Notes under the pieces: generated by a model
Told to the model about the DNA's origin: nothing
The model's input: only the letters and a program-made list of their open reading frames with translations
Database searches by the model: none
Translations under genes and position numbers: made by a program
Shown here: positions 1 to 11,491 of the stretch, piece after piece
How positions within the stretch are numbered: position 1 is the stretch's first letter
How the letters are laid out: every line of letters starts with the position of its first letter
Assembly: GCA_000151295.1 (NCBI GenBank)
Contig: GG745343.1
Span: 916,193 to 976,554 of the forward strand
Reading direction: 5' to 3'
Length of the DNA: 60,362 nucleotides
Origin: Allomyces macrogynus ATCC 38327
Lineage: Eukaryota > Blastocladiomycota > Blastocladiomycetes > Blastocladiales > Blastocladiaceae

Positions 1-1984
1 GAAATTTTCGGGCGTGCGGCCCGCGCCGTTCCCGGGCCGCGCGGCCGCCCCATGCCGCCCGAGGTCCGCGAGGGGCGGACGGCCAAGAAATTGGAATGTG
101 GCGTCGTTCGGAAGGGATGGGAAAGGCGAAGGAGGGATCCATAGAGGACGGGTGAAAGAAGAGAGTGAAGGTGGTTTGGAGGGATGTGGAAAAGCGCGCA
201 GTTTCCCGCCCGAAAACCCGCGTGTTCGTGTTGTAAGGCGGCGAGGTGCGCGGAGTAGGTCGCGGGGGGAGTAGTACGGCGCGAGCGACGTGGGAACGGT
301 GGTGGAAGGGAGGGTGGAGGACGGGAGTGGGAAGGAGACGACGTGTGTCGCGCGGCCGGGTTTCGGTGCGGGTGGGGGCTTGGAGAAGAGGCTCGTGATG
401 GTCGAGAACCGCAGGGTCAGCCGCGTCGTGCGGTCGTCATCGTGATCGCCGGCGTCCGCGGCAACGGCGGGCGTTGGGTGGAGTAATGCCGCGGGATCTT
501 GGTGAAGGAATGGGGCCGGGTCCTGGTGAAGTAACGCGGCGGGTGAAGAGGTTGGCTCGTGCCGCAGCGTCTCGTGCGAGGAGCTGATCCCCGCCGACAC
601 GGGCGAGTTATGGCTCGCGACGGCGGCGGGGCCGCCGTACGCGGGACTTGGGTACGGGATCTGGAGCGCGGCCGGCGGTGGGGCTCGAGTTCGGCTTGTC
701 GCGGGATCACGGCTCGGATCAAGCAATGGGATGCGTGGCGTTAGCGGGACTGCGCCGCCGTTGCGTGAGAGACGGTGGTCAATCACCGTGTCAGCGTCGG
801 GCGACGGCGGGACGAGCGTGAGCGCTGGTCTTGGGGCGATATTGGCGAGCCGGCGCGGCGGCGGGGTGATGCGGGCAAGGGCGAGGATCGCGCTGATGCC
901 CGTCGAGTCGGTCGACGAGACGACGGTCGAGGTCGTGCGCGAGTTGGGCAGCTGGCAGCTGGCGCCGGTTACGGTTCGCGGGTTCGAAGCGGGATCGGCG
1001 GGCATCACTGTCGTTGTCAAGCGGGTTGTCGTCTACGGTATGTGGTTCGCAACCGTCTCTGTCTATTCTTGTCGTCGACGTTGTTCACTTTTGCGGAGGG
1101 GAGAGAAACCAACTGTCTTGACCGTAAGCCCTCGTCATGTCTGCCGGCCACCACGGTGGGCAAGTATCGACGAGCATCCCCACTGCTCATGGCCAAATGT
1201 GCGCCCGCCGGCCGCGCGTCGGTCCAGTGGACTTCATTGGCAACACCAAAGTGATTGACGAGCAGGCGTTCGGGAACAGGTCCACGTCGAGTTGTGGGGG
1301 TGGCGAAACGGTCCCGCCTGTTTCGAATGTGACGCACGGTCATAGCGAAGCGAGAGGCCTTTATCTGAACGTGAATCGCGCGGGTGGAGAAGCGAACCAC
1401 GAGTCCGAGAAACTCTCGGGTGGTGGTGAAACACGCCGCGTGGCAACCGGCCGCGGCGTAAATGTGTGCGCGCCGGTCGATTGATGAAGGTCATGAACTT
1501 CATTCATGAGCTGCTTGCTGGCTGATGCCTCGCCCGTGGCGGAAATGGCGATCTGGAGCCCGGGTTGCCAACGAGGTCCTCCATTTCGGAGAAGCCAATT
1601 TGTTGGTCAGAGTCGGATGGGTTGGGTGCGCTCATGTCTTTGGTCAAGCGCAAACATCAGCTGAGAATCACCGAGAATGCTGGCGCCGTGTCGAACGTCG
1701 TTTGCTCCCAGTGAAAGAGACCACCCAGTCGCGCTGCCCGTTGTCTACGATAGAACTGCATTCGGCAAGAACAGCACAGACGGAAGGAACAATCAGCCGT
1801 TGCCGACGGGATAAGGGGCGTTGCGAAAAGACAAAACAAGAAAACAAAAACAAGAGGTCAAAACCGGCCGCAAAGAAATGACGTGCTAGTGGTGAGCAAA
1901 AAACAGCCAAAAAAAGATGTGATACAACAAAATCAAGCAAAAAATCCCACGCGCGCATCATCCACCCGCGCGTCAACGCATCGC
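1..1984. other. GC-rich stretch without a supportable gene
   Basis: No recognisable protein domain or RNA gene was found on either strand. Open frames occur everywhere because the DNA is GC-rich, but none resembles a known family. The best-looking one is a plus-strand frame around 880-1060 that reads like ordinary protein for some 50 codons, without a convincing start or splice sites. One exact copy of the intron-associated decamer lies at 1382-1391, oriented as if in a minus-strand intron. It may hint at an unseen gene. Confidence 0.4.
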
Positions 1985-3862
1985 TTACGAGTACATGTTG
2001 ACAAACGCGGCCTCCGGGTACGTCCGACGAATCTCCTCCCAGAGCTCGGGCTTGGTGGCGCGCAGGGCGTTCGGGTCCTCGGCAATGCACACGAAAATGG
2101 TGGCGACGCCCGAGTTGATGACCTCGGCGATCAGGTTGAAGACGACAATCCCCATGAGGAACGACACGACCAGGACAATGATCAGGCCCGCCGACATGGT
2201 CGTGCCCGAGGACAAGGCCGACTTGTCGGCGGCGCGGCCGACGAGGAAAACGAGCCATCCAATCAGAAGCGTGATGCCGCCAATGAGCAGGGAACCGAAC
2301 CCGAGCACGTTGCCAATCAGATCGTCGTTGATGATGGCGTCGACGCCACGGTCCTTGATCATCGTCCACGTGTCCTTGGCCGCGCGGCAGAAGGGCTTGC
2401 CGTAGATGGCGACCTGCGTGAAAGCTACGTAGGTGGGTGGGTGGAGAAGGGTCAGCGTTGGTAGCGAAACGCAATGAGAGCGGAAAAGAGAAAATACGAA
2501 CCGTAGACGTTGAAGTACTCGACGAGCCCCTCGATCCACGCGAGCAGGCACTCGATGCAACACAGCAGGAACGCGCTGACGGGAGAGTCTGTGTCCGACT
2601 GCGCGTTGCGCAAGATCGCGCGCACCGTCTGGATCAGGGCAATAATCAGACTGCCAAAGCAAATCGACCCAAACGACGTGGTCACGGCGCGCTTCCAGGC
2701 GCCAAACGTCGGGCTCGACGGCATGCCCTGCGGCGAACCCGACAGGAAAAAGAAGGACGCAAACACGCCCGAGACCGTCACGTGCACAATGTTCTTGAGC
2801 ACCTGCGCCGTCCAATAGTAGCTGAAGAGCAGGAAGACGAAGAGCAGGTACATGATCGGCGGCATGCTGTTGTTGGTCGTGGTCGTCGTGCGCCCGTTGA
2901 CGGTGCGGGTCGTCGTCGTCGCGGTGTTGTCGTTGAACTTGCCAAAATAGATGGAGCACGTCAAGACGGCCACGGCCCAGAAGACGACGTAGGCAAGCTG
3001 GAAGATGAGGCCAAGAAGAGCAGCAAAAACCGTGCCCGAATACTTGGAGGTCACGTCCGCGACAGTCGAGAGCATGACGGAGGCAAACGGAATGCGAGTT
3101 TTGTACGACCTAAGTTGTTTCAAAGCGGATGTGGGGTCAGTTGGGTGGCGACGGAGCGTAATCACTCGCAACTTGGATAAAGAGAAAAAGCGATTGAACG
3201 CACCTCCAAACCATCATGTAGAGGACGGCGATGACGAGGCAGACGATACCGGTCCAGATGGCGCTAAACGAGAGCGTGGAGTTAAGCGATTGTGGACCGA
3301 TTCGGCGGTAACAGAAACGGCCAACCGTACCGAGTGAACAGGAACGAGAAGATGCCGAGAGCAATGAAGTAGGCGACCGAGAGCCAGAACGTGAACGTAA
3401 TAAGCTTCTTGGGGAACCGGCGCATCGCAAGCAGGTAGCAAATCGACAGAGCACCGCCCGCGACGGCACTGACGACCATGGCCGTAATCGCCGACGTGTC
3501 AATGTCAAGATCGTCGCTGTTCGACGACGACGAGCCGGACACGCGCGTGGGCGTGGGCGTGGCCCTGGCGCGCGCCGGCGTCGGCGTCGGCGTCGCAGTG
3601 ACGGGTGCAGACTTGAGGGTCATGGTGGCCAGGTTCACCTTGGACATGGAGATGGCCGCAAGTGCGACAAAGCCGCAGAGCTGTAGGATGAAGACGATGG
3701 CGGCCCAAAGATCCTGCGGGCCACTTGGCGGCGAAAAACGAGCGGGCGCGTTGGGCGGCGTCGTGTAGACGGGGTTGCCCGAGGCCATGCCCGTATCGTA
3801 CCCGGGCGGGACGACGGGCGGCGCGGCCTGGTAGGCCTTGCCCGGGTCGTTTTGCATCGGGT

Positions 3863-3895
<33 letters not shown>

Positions 3896-4127
3896 GGGGC
3901 GGGTAGGCCGGGCCAGGCGGCGGCTGCTGCTGGTAGCCGCCATAGGGCGACGGCTGGGCCTGCGGCGGGTACTGCTGCTGACCGTACGGCTGCTGGGGCG
4001 GGTACTGCTGCTGGGGCGGGTACTGCTGCTGGGGCGGGTACTGCTGCTGTTGCGGCGGGTAGGCTGGCTGCTGGCCCGGCTGAGGGTAGGCGCCCTGCTG
4101 CTGGGGCGGGTACTGCGGATAGCTCAT
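1985..4127 (-). CDS. PNS1: Choline-transporter-like protein (Pns1 / SLC44 CTL family)
   Basis: Four exons join in phase: 4127-3331, 3263-3204, 3109-2502 and 2424-1985 (634 residues). The cytosolic N-terminus (about residues 1-95) is a low-complexity Tyr/Pro/Gln tail with repeated YPPQQQ units. It is followed by about ten hydrophobic membrane segments, typical of the CTL family. The stretch NVYAFTQVAIYGKPF, recreated by splicing exon 3 to exon 4, is the family signature region, and this fixed that splice junction. The family is plasma-membrane; human CTLs carry choline and related solutes, while yeast Pns1 has no firmly assigned substrate. Intron 3 carries the TTCTCCACCC decamer before its acceptor. 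The start is the first ATG before the Gln/Pro tail. Family call is firm; substrate is not. Confidence 0.9.
3868..4110 (-). repeat. Gln/Pro/Tyr low-complexity coding repeat in PNS1
   Basis: An uninterrupted run of CTG on the plus strand (about 3870-3896) encodes a glutamine run. Next to it, CTGCTGGGGCGGGTA-type units repeat several times and encode YPPQQQ-like hexapeptides. The repeat stays in frame and sits in the predicted cytosolic tail, so it probably varies in length between strains. Confidence 0.8.
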
Positions 4128-5010
4128 GGCTACGAGGCGAGAGACGGCGCGGATCAGTCGGCCGTGGCGGGAATTGATGGTGCTGGCGTGCAGCCGTCAC
4201 TGACCGAAGTCCTTGGGCGGGTCGGGTCGGCCGCTGGCTGGTTGACTTCAAGAACGATGTCGGGCAGCGGGTGCAGGCCGTCAAGCGCGCACGCGTTGCA
4301 GCAAGTGCGGTGCCGGTGCAGCTGTAGGTCGTGCGGCGGTTGAATGCGGCCGTCGTGAACCGTCGAGAGCGAGCGAGCGAAGGAGGTCGATTGCTGAAGG
4401 GTCAAAATGCGAGCGACGGCGATGGAGCGATGGAGTGCTTTTGCAGCAGCGACGTTACCTGCCGTGACAGGTCGGTCGCGCGACACTGCCTGCGTGTGCA
4501 AGCCATGTCACTCAGCGTGGGTGGCGCAGCAGGTTTCTGTCGCTTGTTTCGAAATGCCGGCGGCTTTGGTGGCGCCGCGCCGCGTTTCCGGCAAGTGCCT
4601 GGCCCTGCTCTCTTGGCGGCGTCGAAGCACGTGCGCGTGACGCACACCACACAGCGAAGCAGTGCGGCTCTGTTGGACGCGGTCACGTGTGAATCAACCT
4701 CGCGCGGTGATCGGCGTCGCCCAGCAGCGAGCGGCGAGCGGCGAGGGGCAGCCGACGGCAGCAGCAGCAGCGCAGGTGGGCTGGAGCCATCTCCACGCGG
4801 GGCCAACATGCACATCCGCCGGATAACGTCCTCGCCGCCTTGCACCACGACGCGCTGCTGTTGTTAGCGTCCCCCAACACGCAGTCAACGAGGGCGCACG
4901 TCCCAAGTAGCGCGAGCAGCCCACGCTCCCGCAACTGCTCCGCCTGACGACGACCACCACGCCGCCGCCGCTCGCGCTCCGACCTGCACCTCCACCAAGT
5001 ACCTCCAGCC
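4128..5010. other. Intergenic region between divergent PNS1 and the first P450
   Basis: No convincing gene. This stretch must hold the promoters of PNS1 (minus) and of the P450 gene starting at 5011 (plus). GC-rich open frames here lack any family resemblance. No clear TATA box was seen. Confidence 0.5.
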
Positions 5011-6901
5011 ATGATGTCGGCTCGTCTGCCTGCGCTCGCGATGCGCGCGGCCCGTGTTACCATGGCGCGCGATGCGCGCATGTTCCCGGTCGCCGTGCGC
5101 ACCAAGGCTACGGCCGTCACGACGCCGGCCGGACCGCAGCTCAGCTCGCCGCATCCTCCTCTGCCGACACCGGAAAGATGCTGGCGCTCCACCGGCGGGC
5201 TCGGGCACGATGCGCACCGAGCCCAAGCCCTTTGACGCGATCCCGCGCATGCCCGTGTTGCCGTTCATTGGATCGGGTCTCGAGTTTGGGCGCCTCGAGC
5301 CCCAACAAGACGAGCCAAAAATTTCACCTTGTCTTGCGCAAGGTCGCGGCTAAGTACGGGCCGATTGTGCGCCTCCGCACGCCGGGTAGCGACAAGGACG
5401 CCGTCTTCATTTCCGATGCCGACGCGGTCGCCGACGCGCTGCGCAGCGAAGGGCCCACGCCCATCCGCCGAGGACTTCCGACGTGGATCTACTTCCGGGA
5501 GAAGAATAAGGTGCCGCTGGGCGTCGCGTTTGCGTACGTTTTCCTGGATTCATTCGGCCAAGAGGAGTTGGACTGATCACCGGATCACACTGGTAGAAAC
5601 GGCGAGGAGTGGAAACGGATGCGCTCGGCCATCCAGACGCCCATTTTCCCGCCCAAGAACGCGCACGCCTACTGTCCGACGATTGGCCCGGCAACGGTGC
5701 AGGCCATGGGCATTATCGAGAACGAGCTGCGCTGTGCGGGACCACGGACGCTCACGGGAGAGGAGACGTTTGCCATTGAAAACATTGTCATGCGCTGGTC
5801 GATTGAAGGTACACCAACCTTCTCCACCGACTTTCCACCCTCCTCGACGTGAATTCTGACCATGATCATGCTTCCCTCTCGCAGCCGTCTCTGGTATCGT
5901 TCTCGGTCAACAACTTGGCGCGCTCGACGACGAGCCGACGCAACTCACGCGCGACATGATTTCCGCGGTCAATGCCGCGTTTGCGACCACGGGCCCAATC
6001 TTCTTGATGCCCGAATTCGTCTGGCGCAACCAGTTGGCGTCTGCGGCGCGCGAGCACTTCAAGGCGCTGCAGACGGCCATGGACGTGACCAACAAGCTCA
6101 TGACCACGACGCTCACCGAGTGCGCCAAGGATCCGGCCAAATTGCACGGCACGTTCCTCGGGCACGTCTTGCAGCGCGATGCGACCTTGACGCGCGACGA
6201 AATGCTCTCGACGGCCGTTGATTTGCTGTTTGCCGGGATCGACACGACCTCGCGGTCGCTGCTCAACATCATGAACCTGCTCAGTCGGCACCCAGAGGCG
6301 CAGACGAAACTGCGCAACGAGATTATCGCGGTCGTCGGCGCCGACCCGAACGCGACGCTCGACGCGACGCATCTCGCCAAGCTCAAATACATGAAAAACG
6401 TGATCAAGGAGGCGATGCGGCTCTACTCGGTCGTGCCCATTGGCGGCCGGATCCTGCCGCGCGACGCGGCCGTGGGCGGGTACCTGATCCCGGCCGACAC
6501 CGAGGTCATGTTTGGCATGGACGTCATGTCACACGACCCCAAGTACTTTGCCGATCCGGACTCGTTCGACCCGGACCGCTGGGACGCCAAGGACATTCAT
6601 CCGTTTGCGTCGCTGCCGTTTGGGTTCGGGTACGTAGTTGGACCTCCTTATTTGTAATATCTAGGCAAATCGCGCTCACCGCTCTCCCTTCTCCACCCGA
6701 TGTAGCGCGCGCATGTGCGTCGGTCGCCGCATTGCCGAAATGGAAATGACCGTGTTCCTCGCGCACCTGCTGCGCAAGTTCGAGATCATGCCATCGCCGC
6801 CGCCCGCAGACCTCGTCTTCAATTTGGTCATTGCCAACGAAAAGCCGATGCCGCTCAAGTTCCGCCCGCTCGGCGCCACGACCGCGTCGGCGACGGCGTA
6901 G
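5011..6901 (+). CDS. Cytochrome P450, mitochondrial-type, frameshifted copy (CYP copy A)
   Basis: Four exons match the intact copy at 11492-13325: 5011-5533, 5597-5808, 5885-6629 and 6706-6901. Exons 2 and 3 are exactly the same lengths (212 and 745 nt). P450 landmarks are present: AGIDTTS in the I helix, EAMR (ExxR) in the K helix, and FGFGARMCVG around the haem-binding cysteine, the last split by intron 3. The Arg-rich N-terminus lacking acidic residues before RTKATAV looks like a mitochondrial presequence. Exon 1 does not read through. The frame changes once between about 5110 and 5210 and again at about 5317-5324, where an extra T follows AAAATT compared with the intact copy. It is therefore a young pseudogene or carries assembly errors. 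A start at 5210 would avoid the first shift only. Confidence 0.75.
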
Positions 6902-7239
6902 AGGACGTCGCTGATCGCTTGGTCCTGCCTGCGTTCGCGGTCGCTTTTGTCGCGGCTGATTCACTCGGTCCTGCCGACGAGCGCACTGGGCTTGGACATT
7001 CGGCTGAGCAAGAAGGGACCGTTCCATCATAACCATGAAATACCATCGCGTTCAACGTTTCAATCGCGCTTAAAATGTGCAGGGTCTCCAATCCGGTCAT
7101 TAACCAACCAAGGAACAGAAAAAAGCTGGTGGCAGTTCAGGATCAAGGGCTAGATCAGTATGCTATCACGCCGAGCAAAATGGAACTGCCGGACTGATCG
7201 GAACCGGGCCCTGGCCAGAAGAGCGCTTCCATTATGGAC

Positions 7240-8713
7240 GCACTTCAGGGAGTAGAACAAACTCCCGCTGGGCATGGCCTTCGAGTACGTTGTTGCCATG
7301 TTTGCCCATTTTTTCTCTCCTCACCTCTTGATAGTTCGATCAGAAGCTGATCTCAAAGTGTGCCCACGTTTGCAGTAATGGAGACGAATGGAGGCGGCTC
7401 CGCTCGGCAATCCAGCCACCCAATTTCCCGCCCAAGAATGCGTACGCGACTGCCCGACCATTGGACCAGCGACTGCGCAGGTCATGGATGCGATCGAGAA
7501 CGAGCTGCGCCGTGCCGGACCTCAGGCGCTTGCTGGCGAGGACCTGTTTGCGATGGACAACATTGTCATGCGCTGGCCGATTGAAGGAATTCGCGACTTC
7601 TCCACCCTGTCCAGATGTTTTCCTTGCACCCTCTTGTCGCAAGTGCTCATTCCGGGCGTCCTCTCAGCCGTCTCCGGCATCGTTCTCGGCCAGAAACTCG
7701 GCGCGCTCGACGACGAGCCGAGCCCACTCACGTAGGACATGATATCCGTGGTCAGCGCCGTGTTTGCAACGATGGGCCCCATCTTCAACTTGCCCGAATT
7801 TATCTGGCGGTACCAGCTCACCTCATCCGCGTGCGAGCACTTCAAGGCCCTGCAAACGATGGACCTGACCAACGAAGTCATGAGCACGACACTCTCGAAG
7901 CGCACGAAGGACTCGGCCCAGTTGCACGGCACGTTCCTTGGGCACGTCCTGCAGCGCGACGCGACCTTGACGCGCGACGAAATGCCCTCAACGGCCATCG
8001 ACTTGCTGTTTGCTGGTGTCGACACGACGTCGTGGTCGCTGCTCAACATCATGAATCTGCTCAGCCGGCACCTGGACGCACAGACCAAGTTGCGCAACGA
8101 GTTTATGGCGGTCGTCGGCGCGGACCCGAACGCGACGCTCGACGCGACGCATCACGCCAAGCTCGAGTACTTGAAGAACTTTATCAAAGAGGCGATGCGG
8201 TTCAACACGGTCATTTCCACCAATAGCCGGATCCTTCCGCGTGACACGGTCGTGGGCGGGTCCACATCCCGGCCGGCACGGAAGTCATATTTGGGGTGGA
8301 CGTGATGAGCCACGACCCCAAGTACTATGCCGACCCGGAATTGTCTAACTCGGATCGCTGGGATGCCAAGGATATCCATCCGTTCGCGTCGCTACCGTTT
8401 GGGTTCGGGTACGTTCCACATCCCCCCTCTCTTGCAGCTGTTCGACAACTCTTGCTCAACGCCCAACGTTCTCCACCCTAGCCCGCGCATGTGCGTCGGT
8501 CGCCGCATTGCCGAAATGGAAATGACGGTTTTCCTCGCGCACTTGCTGCGCCGGTTCGAGATAATGCCGCCGCCGCCGCCCACGGATCTCGTCTTCAACT
8601 TTTTCATCGTCAACGAGAAGCCGATTCCGCTCAAGTTCCGCCCGCTCAGCAACTTGACGGCTGCAGCGGCAGTTTGGATTGTGGTGCCGCTCGCCATTTC
8701 CTGTCGTTGCTGA
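7240..8713 (+). pseudogene. Cytochrome P450 pseudogene (CYP copy B)
   Basis: This is a decayed copy of the neighbouring P450s. Only the tail of exon 1 is left (to 7284, NKLPLGMAFE-like). Exon 2 (7377-7586) is 2 nt short and frameshifted near AYA/DCPTIGP. The intron 2 donor GT is mutated to GA (GAAG|GAATTC). Exon 3 (7668-8408) has an in-frame TAG at 7734-7736, where copy A has Arg, and a 1-nt deletion after VVGG near 8260. Exon 4 (8482-8713) keeps the haem motif as FGFGPRMCVG but has a changed C-terminus. The I-helix AGVDTTS and K-helix EAMR remain recognisable. Several independent lesions make loss of function very likely. Confidence 0.85.
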
Positions 8714-9240
8714 CCCACGATTGCGCTTCGCGGCCCATGTGAACCCTCTCTCGAAAGTCTAGCGCTTAAGCTGGAGAAGTGGGCGCGTTGTTTGAACATC
8801 ATCGCCATGTCATACTATCACGTATTGACCGCTCAACGAGAGCATAGAACCCCTGGCGAGAGTTTTCATTGGCACGGACCTGCACAGATCGATGCTTTTG
8901 AAACTGCCCTCCGACAAATCTGGGTGGAGAAGATTGATTTCCCCGTCAACCATCTTTCAATCTCGTGTTCAATGCGCTTATGGTTGCCTGTGCGAAGGAA
9001 CGGCAGGGGTGTAGTCTCCCTTTTTTCCTTGGTGATTTCGATAAGGGTTGGTTTTTGGCCCGTTTGGCAGCATGTTTGAGCAAGGCGAGCAAACAACAGC
9101 GTCGCGCTGCAGGCACCAAACCGATCATTCACACCGACCTTGGACCGGCAAATAACTTGGAGCAAACCACGTTCAAGGACCATTTCAGCATCGCCAAACG
9201 ACGTACAACACTTGCAACAGCTCTGATCAGAACCAGCAAG
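8714..9240. other. Intergenic region before NIF3
   Basis: No coding feature was recognised. The stretch lies between the end of P450 pseudogene B and the NIF3 start codon and presumably holds the NIF3 promoter. No P450-like remnant was seen in it. Confidence 0.5.
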
Positions 9241-10445
9241 ATGGCCCTGCTTCGTCAAGTTCAGTCGGCCTTCCACAAGTTCGCCCCACTGCACCTCGCT
9301 GAGACTGCGTGGGACAATGTCGGCGTTCTTGTTGAAGGTGCTCATGCCATTTCGAGGACTGGCGCGCTTGGCTTATCCTCGACGCGACCAGGTTCGGGCG
9401 CCGTCATGATCTGACGCGATTTTGCGACAACGTAGCGCCGTACCCGCGACAGGAGGCGGATACCGTGTTCCTGACGATTGACTTGACGCCGCAAGTGCTC
9501 GAGGAGGCACTGCAACTTGGCAATGTTGGCGGTACGTTTGCGCTTTTATCCGACTTGAACGACAACGATCGGAAACTGACCATGCTCGACGTGCTCTTTT
9601 GATAGTGATCGTCGCTTACCACCCGACCATTTTCCGGTGCGCAATGATGGTGGCCCGAATCGAACGATTCACGAGCTGAGCTGACCGTGTTCGACGATTG
9701 CAGCGGGTGGAAAAGGCTCAACCTCGCCACGGACGGTGACGCTGAGTCGGTCAAGCAAGAGGTGATCATGAAGCTCATTGCGCGCGGGATCTCGCTCTAT
9801 TGCCCGCACACGTCGCTGGACGCCGCGCAAGGCGGGAGTACGTTCCGTCCATGATTCTCCACTTCTTCCTGGACGAGGACTGACACTTTCGCGCCGCATT
9901 AGTCAATGACTGGCTCGCCAAGGGCCTCGAGCCGTTTGGCATCAAGTCGACTGCGCCCATCACGCCGTCGAACGCGGCCAACCCGGGCCCCGAGGGCTCC
10001 GGTCGGATCGTCGAGCTCATGTCGCCGCAGTCGCTTCCGGACGTTGTCGCGGCTATCAAGAAACACCTCAACCTGCCGTTTGGTATGGTCTTCCCCATCC
10101 TGCACCCGGTGACCAGCACATCGGCTCACTCTGTTGCTCATTCCCGCAGTCCGCGTCGCCACAGCGCCGCGCAACCACAAGATTTCGTCGATTGCCATGT
10201 GCGCCGGCTCGGGCGCGTCCGTCTTTTCACGCGCCACCACGCGCCCGGATCTGTTGTGGACGGGCGAAATGGGCCACCATGAGGTGCTGGCGGCGGTCCA
10301 GACGGGGTCGCACGTGGTGCTGTGCGAGCACACCAACACGGAGCGCGGGTACTTGAGTGCCGTCCTGAAGCCGCGGCTCGAGCGCGATGCGGGGCTCAAA
10401 GTGGTCGTGAGCGCTGTTGATCGCGACCCGCTCGTCGTGCAATGA
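9241..10445 (+). CDS. NIF3: NIF3 / DUF34 family dinuclear-metal protein
   Basis: Six exons join in phase: 9241-9337, 9436-9531, 9606-9636, 9704-9837, 9903-10082 and 10150-10445 (277 residues). The product has the whole NIF3 pattern. The N-terminus has FAPLHLAETAWDNVGVLVE. VIVAYHPTIF supplies the first metal-binding His. PHTSLDAAQGGINDWL carries His and Asp ligands. The C-terminal half has MCAGSGAS and GEMGHHEVLAA, and VVLCEHTNTERGYL provides the last His/Glu pair. The family forms toroidal hexamers with two metal ions per subunit; its role is still debated (metal insertion, nucleotide-related chemistry). The gene is an island inside the P450 array, with a P450 exon relic directly downstream. 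No frame lesions were found, so it appears functional. Exon 3 is only 31 nt. Confidence 0.92.
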
Positions 10446-10718
10446 CCGGGAAATATATGCATTGGTACCGATTCAGGAAAACGTGGCGACTCGCCGAAGC
10501 AGCGACTGTGGTCGATTTTGAAAGATGGTCGATGTGGGGTGAGATGGTCTGGACGACTCTGCCGCTTCGCCTTGCTTCGCTGCCGACATGCACTCGGCTG
10601 CCTTCATGGTCGGAAGAAATGCGCACTCTTGCTTCCTCTCTTCCTCGGCTCTCCAGCGACCAGATTCCAGCTTTTGACCCGTAATGCGATTCACCACGCC
10701 CATTCCCCCAATGTCGGA
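10446..10718. other. Spacer between NIF3 and the P450 exon relic
   Basis: No gene is visible. The sequence probably derives in part from the last P450 intron, since it runs directly into an orphan P450 last exon with an AG in the acceptor position. Confidence 0.4.
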
Positions 10719-10933
10719 GCCCGCGCATGTGTGTTGGTCGCTGGATTGCCGAAATGGAAAGGAACATGTTTCTCGCGCACCTGCTGCGCCGGTTCGAGAT
10801 CATACCTGCGCCCGCGCCCAAGGAGATGTTGTGCGTCGTGCTTGTTTCGAGCGCTGGCCTCGACAGCATGACGACGTCTACAACAGCTCTGTCGTCTTCA
10901 AGCGCCCGAAGCGCTTTTGGCCGTTGCTTTTGA
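10719..10933 (+). pseudogene. Orphan last exon of a cytochrome P450
   Basis: After an acceptor-like GGAG, the sequence encodes PRMCVGRWIAEMERN and FLAHLLRRFEIIP, closely matching exon 4 of the four larger P450 copies (haem-ligand Cys and the following L helix). It continues in frame to a stop at 10933, but the tail after the conserved part is unlike the other copies. No exons 1-3 lie upstream; NIF3 occupies that place. This is the end of another duplicated P450, truncated by rearrangement. Confidence 0.8.
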
Positions 10934-11491
10934 ATGGAATACTTCCTCAACATTCCGATCCCTAGTCAGACTATTGCTGATTGCCTCCGAAAGTTTGATG
11001 GTGTATTGCTGCGCTCAGAAACTTCGGACGCGATTCTTCGAATAAAGGGCAGGCTACATATGCTCAAGATGCTGCAGTCATGATCTGTATTGCTCTTGAC
11101 TCTCATTCACACTCTTGTCCCAGTAACAGCGCCAACCTGTTGATCACCGCATTTATGGACGGGTGGAGAAGCTTGAGAAAGACGAAATTGATATGACCCG
11201 GCTCCAGAATCTTGATAATCGACTCTGGGCACAATATCCACAAGGCAATGTGGAGGTGTCTGTTCATTGAATGTGGGGCGTGCCAGTGCATGAAAGCATT
11301 CCACGTCACTTGCGACTCGCATTGCAGCCTTCACTTGCATCAGCACTTCACTTGTTTCTCTCCAGCCGCACCCTCTCTCTGCACCATTAATCCCAAACTG
11401 CCTGGTCACAATCGCGACTGCAGGCACTCGACAAGATCTCGTGGTGATCAAGACTAGCCAACTCTTGCCCGCAGTTTCACTCAATATCACC
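10934..11491. other. Upstream region of the intact P450
   Basis: Somewhat lower GC than its surroundings and without a recognisable gene. It contains one exact GGGTGGAGAA decamer at 11161-11170. It probably contains the promoter and 5' leader of the intact P450. Confidence 0.4.

Noticed and set aside
731..1258. 175-codon plus-strand frame in the gene-free left end
   Set aside because: A short middle part reads like protein, but there is no family match, no splice evidence and overlapping frames are equally open in this GC-rich DNA.
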